64,000 nt of DNA. Origin: Flagellimonas sediminis. Its GTDB lineage: Bacteria; Bacteroidota; Bacteroidia; Flavobacteriales; Flavobacteriaceae. Shown here piece after piece: positions 61,666 through 64,000 of this stretch (positions within the stretch are counted from its first letter, which is position 1; every line of letters starts with the position of its first letter). The notes below the pieces were generated by a model. The model worked only from the letters and a program-made list of their open reading frames with translations, searched no databases and was not told the DNA's origin. The translations under genes and the position numbers were made by a program. The stretch spans positions 1 to 64,000 of the forward strand of contig NZ_JAAAMI010000008.1 in the NCBI RefSeq assembly GCF_010500845.1. The letters are read 5' to 3'.

Positions 61666-62274
61666 ATGGGAGTTTTTAAAAAACTTTTTGGAGGAGGAAA
61701 GAAGGTTTCCAAGGAAACTTCGGAAACGCGTGGAGAACATATGCCCGATCTAAAAATTCCCGTGGATGAAAAATTCACTATCTATTTCAAGAAAAACGGA
61801 GGCAAATTCATCTATTGTGAAGATTTTGCGGAGGTTTCCGATGCCTTGAAAAATATTATCTCGGAGAACGATTGGCAAAATCAGCTTCTCTATTCCCTTG
61901 ATCCCAGATTGGAAGCTCGTTTCTCTTCTGAAAACCTGGAATTTACAGGTAATAGGCAAGAAAGCGATATCTTTTTTACCACCTGTGAACATTTGGTGGC
62001 CCATAACGGTTCCATCTTGGTGTGCTCCAACCAGATCAAAGAGAAAAAATTGGATGAACTTCCGTCCAACCTGATCGTATTTGCCACCACCAGTCAATTG
62101 GTGGACTCCATCAGCGAGGGATTAAAGATCATCAAGGAACGCTACCAAAAGAATATTCCCAATAACATTACCACTTTAAAGCACTTTCAACTTACCCAGG
62201 AAAACAAAGACGATTTCCTTTCTTATGGGAGTGCCTCAAAAAATGTCTATCTTTTACTCCTAGAAGACTACTGA
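61666..62274 (+). CDS. LUD (LutC-like) domain protein
   Basis: 202 residues. After a basic Gly-rich start (MGVFKKLFGGGKKVSKE), the fold pattern ESDIFFTTCEHLVAHNGSILVCSNQIKEKKLDELPSNLIVFATTSQLVDSISEGLKII matches the LUD/LutC domain. LutC acts in lactate oxidation with LutA and LutB, but neither is nearby, so that role is unlikely. The location between ftsH and cdsA recurs in Flavobacteriaceae as far as I know; function unknown. Confidence 0.8.
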   Translation: MGVFKKLFGGGKKVSKETSETRGEHMPDLKIPVDEKFTIYFKKNGGKFIYCEDFAEVSDALKNIISENDWQNQLLYSLDPRLEARFSSENLEFTGNRQESDIFFTTCEHLVAHNGSILVCSNQIKEKKLDELPSNLIVFATTSQLVDSISEGLKIIKERYQKNIPNNITTLKHFQLTQENKDDFLSYGSASKNVYLLLLEDY

Positions 62275-62278
62275 TTAC

Positions 62279-63082
62279 ATGAGGGAAATTTTACGACGCT
62301 CCATTACCGGGGTCATCTATGTTGTGCTTCTCTTAGGGACTGTTTTTTTGAGTTCGGATGCCTTTGACTTTCTTTTCATGGCCTTTGGGCTTACCTGCTT
62401 GTACGAGTTCAAAAAAATAGTGCGCTTAAAGGGGTACTTCATTTTTTTGGTCTATTTGGCCCTTTGGTGGACTTACATTTACCTAATTAAGGATAGTGCG
62501 GCCATTACCGTCCTCATGCTTTTGACCATAACGGTAGATTTGGCGTTGTTGATGTTCCTTTTTTCGGATAAGCCATTGAAATTCAGCGATTTTCATAAAT
62601 TCGTGATTGCTGTATTCTACATCGGTGGAGGATGCATTTTTCTGACCATGATTCCTTATAAAGAAGAAGATTTTGCCCAATTTTTGATTATGGGCATCTT
62701 TATATTGATTTGGGTGAACGACACTTTTGCCTATCTGGTAGGAAGGGCTTTGGGGCGCACCAAACTTTTTCCTTCAGTTTCTCCCAAAAAAACCATTGAA
62801 GGTTCTGTTGGAGGTCTTATTTTTGCACTGGTAGCCGCCTACATTCTGTCTTGGTACGAAACAAAACTTACCGTGTCGCAATGGATGGCCATGGCTACCC
62901 TGATTGTGGTTGCCGGCAGTTTGGGTGATCTTTTGGAATCCAAGTTCAAGCGAATGGCGGGTGTTAAGGACAGTGGAGCCATACTGCCCGGCCATGGAGG
63001 AATTTGGGACCGATTGGATAGCTTGGTGTTCGCCGCTCCTTTCGCCTATTTGATACTAAACTTATTCTCCTATGTTTCATAA
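62279..63082 (+). CDS. cdsA: Phosphatidate cytidylyltransferase
   Basis: 267 residues with about seven membrane segments. The family signature SVSPKKTIEGSVGG and the C-terminal GDLLESKFKRMAGVKDSGAILPGHGGIWDRLDSLVFAAP are intact. It makes CDP-diacylglycerol. It overlaps psd by 11 bp, matching their sequential roles in phosphatidylethanolamine synthesis. Confidence 0.96.
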   Translation: MREILRRSITGVIYVVLLLGTVFLSSDAFDFLFMAFGLTCLYEFKKIVRLKGYFIFLVYLALWWTYIYLIKDSAAITVLMLLTITVDLALLMFLFSDKPLKFSDFHKFVIAVFYIGGGCIFLTMIPYKEEDFAQFLIMGIFILIWVNDTFAYLVGRALGRTKLFPSVSPKKTIEGSVGGLIFALVAAYILSWYETKLTVSQWMAMATLIVVAGSLGDLLESKFKRMAGVKDSGAILPGHGGIWDRLDSLVFAAPFAYLILNLFSYVS

Positions 63083-63740
63083 AGAGGGTCAAAAAATAAT
63101 TATTACTACATTTTTTATAGTGGTCGCCGCCATTCTAGCTGCTGAATTCTATATGCAATTGGAATGGGCCAGATATGCGATACAGATGACGGCCCTGATT
63201 TTTTTGATTCTTATCCTTCAGTTTTTCAGGAATCCCAAACGTCCCGTTACCCCCAATTTCAATGAAATTTTGGCCCCAGTTGACGGTAAGGTAGTGGTCA
63301 TTGAAGAAGTGGAAGAAACCGAATATTTTAAGGAACGAAGAAGACAGGTTTCCATATTCATGTCACCGGTGAATGTTCACGTTACGCGCTACCCGGCCAG
63401 TGGAACGGTCACCTATTCAAAATACCACCCAGGAAAATATTTGGTGGCATGGCATCCTAAATCGAGTACTGAAAACGAGCGCACTACAGTAGTGTTGCAC
63501 ACTCCCAAGTTTGGGGAAATTGGATATAGACAGATTGCCGGAGCCTTGGCCCGTCGCATTGTAAACTATGCCGAAGAAGGGGAACAGGTTACGCAAGGCC
63601 AAGATGCGGGATTCATCAAATTTGGATCAAGGGTAGACCTGTTATTGCCCTTAAACTGTAATATTACCGTTAAGTTGAACCAAAAAGTGGTCGGTGCCAA
63701 AACCTGTATCGCTTCCTTCAGACCTGAGGATGATGAATGA
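63072..63740 (+). CDS. psd: Phosphatidylserine decarboxylase family protein
   Basis: 222 residues, the short archaeal/Bacteroidota-type proenzyme. Two N-terminal membrane segments (IIITTFFIVVAAILAAEFYM; AIQMTALIFLILILQFF), APVDGKVVVIEEV, FMSPVNVHVTRYPASGTV with the catalytic His, and FIKFGSRVDLLLP with the GS self-cleavage site that makes the pyruvoyl group. It converts phosphatidylserine to phosphatidylethanolamine. Overlaps both neighbours. Confidence 0.94.
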   Translation: MFHKEGQKIIITTFFIVVAAILAAEFYMQLEWARYAIQMTALIFLILILQFFRNPKRPVTPNFNEILAPVDGKVVVIEEVEETEYFKERRRQVSIFMSPVNVHVTRYPASGTVTYSKYHPGKYLVAWHPKSSTENERTTVVLHTPKFGEIGYRQIAGALARRIVNYAEEGEQVTQGQDAGFIKFGSRVDLLLPLNCNITVKLNQKVVGAKTCIASFRPEDDE

Positions 63741-63996
63741 AGAAGAGCTACATAATAAGTTCAATGAGGCCGTGGCCTTTGTCAATAGCTATACCGAGCC
63801 ACTGCCTGCAGATCTTTTGCTTAGACTGTACGCCTATTTCAAGATAGCCAAAAGAAACTATGATAACCCTGGCAGTAGAACACCATTGATTAATGCCTTT
63901 AAGGCGAATGCCCTTTTTCAAGCACAGAATATTAGCCCAAAAGAAGCCATGGAAAAATATATTGAGCTAGTAAAAAAAGATTTGAACTTCCATTAA
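63730..63996 (+). CDS. Acyl-CoA-binding protein
   Basis: 88 residues from ATG 63730 (a second ATG is the next codon); a start at 63694 is rejected because it lies inside psd without family similarity. The ACBP four-helix pattern is clear: ELHNKFNEAVAFVNSYTEPLPADLLLRLYAYFKIAKRNYDNPGSR, then NAFKANALFQAQNISPKEAMEKYIELVKK, corresponding to YG.YKQ..G and KW.AW....G.S...A. Some canonical positions are altered (FKANALFQAQN), so binding strength is uncertain. It overlaps the psd stop by 11 bp and fits the lipid operon. Confidence 0.88.
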   Translation: MMNEEELHNKFNEAVAFVNSYTEPLPADLLLRLYAYFKIAKRNYDNPGSRTPLINAFKANALFQAQNISPKEAMEKYIELVKKDLNFH

Positions 63997-64000
63997 GAAA

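Overview
The window is a chromosomal segment of a member of the Bacteroidota, almost certainly a marine-type Flavobacteriaceae. The evidence is a type IX secretion (T9SS) adhesin with a gliding-type C-terminal domain followed by PorP/SprF and OmpA-like genes, Bacteroidota-type promoters (TTTG / TAnnTTTG), near absence of Shine-Dalgarno sequences except before rpsU, and DUF3467 next to rpoC. A Muricauda/Flagellimonas-like genus is possible but I cannot fix it.

Layout. 1-8.0 kb (minus): the 5' part of a repeat-rich exported protein cut by the window edge, then a surface operon of a 1222-residue T9SS adhesin, a PorP/SprF protein and a TPR/PD40/OmpA protein. 8.4-10 kb: prfC. 10.1-25.3 kb (minus): the transcription/translation block rpsU, xerC, hpf, tRNA-Thr-Tyr-Gly-Thr, tuf, tRNA-Trp, secE, nusG, rplK, rplA, rplJ, rplL, rpoB, rpoC, DUF3467. 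25.4-33.1 kb (minus): acyl-CoA dehydrogenase, HhH protein, an AGCS symporter with an unusual N-terminus, PspC, K+ channel, DUF2851, rhodanese and a thioredoxin-like lipoprotein. 33.3-35 kb (plus): MarR, nitroreductase, YceI. 35.0-42.5 kb (plus): a complete trp operon E-G-D-C-F-B-A with an attenuator leader. 42.5-64 kb: peptidases, a small lipoprotein, a UDG-family protein, ppc, yaaA, an RluA-type pseudouridine synthase, a PASTA protein, ddl, coaD, a histidine kinase/response regulator pair, a NUDIX hydrolase, pyrE, birA, rsfS, ftsH, a LUD protein, cdsA, psd and an acyl-CoA-binding protein.

The most unusual region is the trp operon. It starts at a perfect TTTG-N19-TATATTTG promoter only 5 nt before the ATG of an 18-residue leader peptide with three consecutive Trp codons, followed by an intrinsic terminator. 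All three of its long internal spacers, plus the trpC-trpF junction, carry small palindromic elements bounded by TGTCATT/AATGACA-type ends with internal hairpins. One related element sits in frame inside trpF, one carries further palindromes nested in both hairpin loops, and the trpB-trpA spacer holds a small GIY-YIG endonuclease gene framed by the same ends. This is the best candidate here for an undescribed mobile system (a nuclease plus REP/MITE-like elements).

Other notable points are the strong Shine-Dalgarno of rpsU (fitting bS21 autoregulation in Bacteroidota), the tRNA-tuf-secE-nusG order shared with E. coli, paired operator-like palindromes between a MarR regulator and a thioredoxin-like gene, and an amino-acid symporter with SprB-like and lipoyl-like N-terminal domains.
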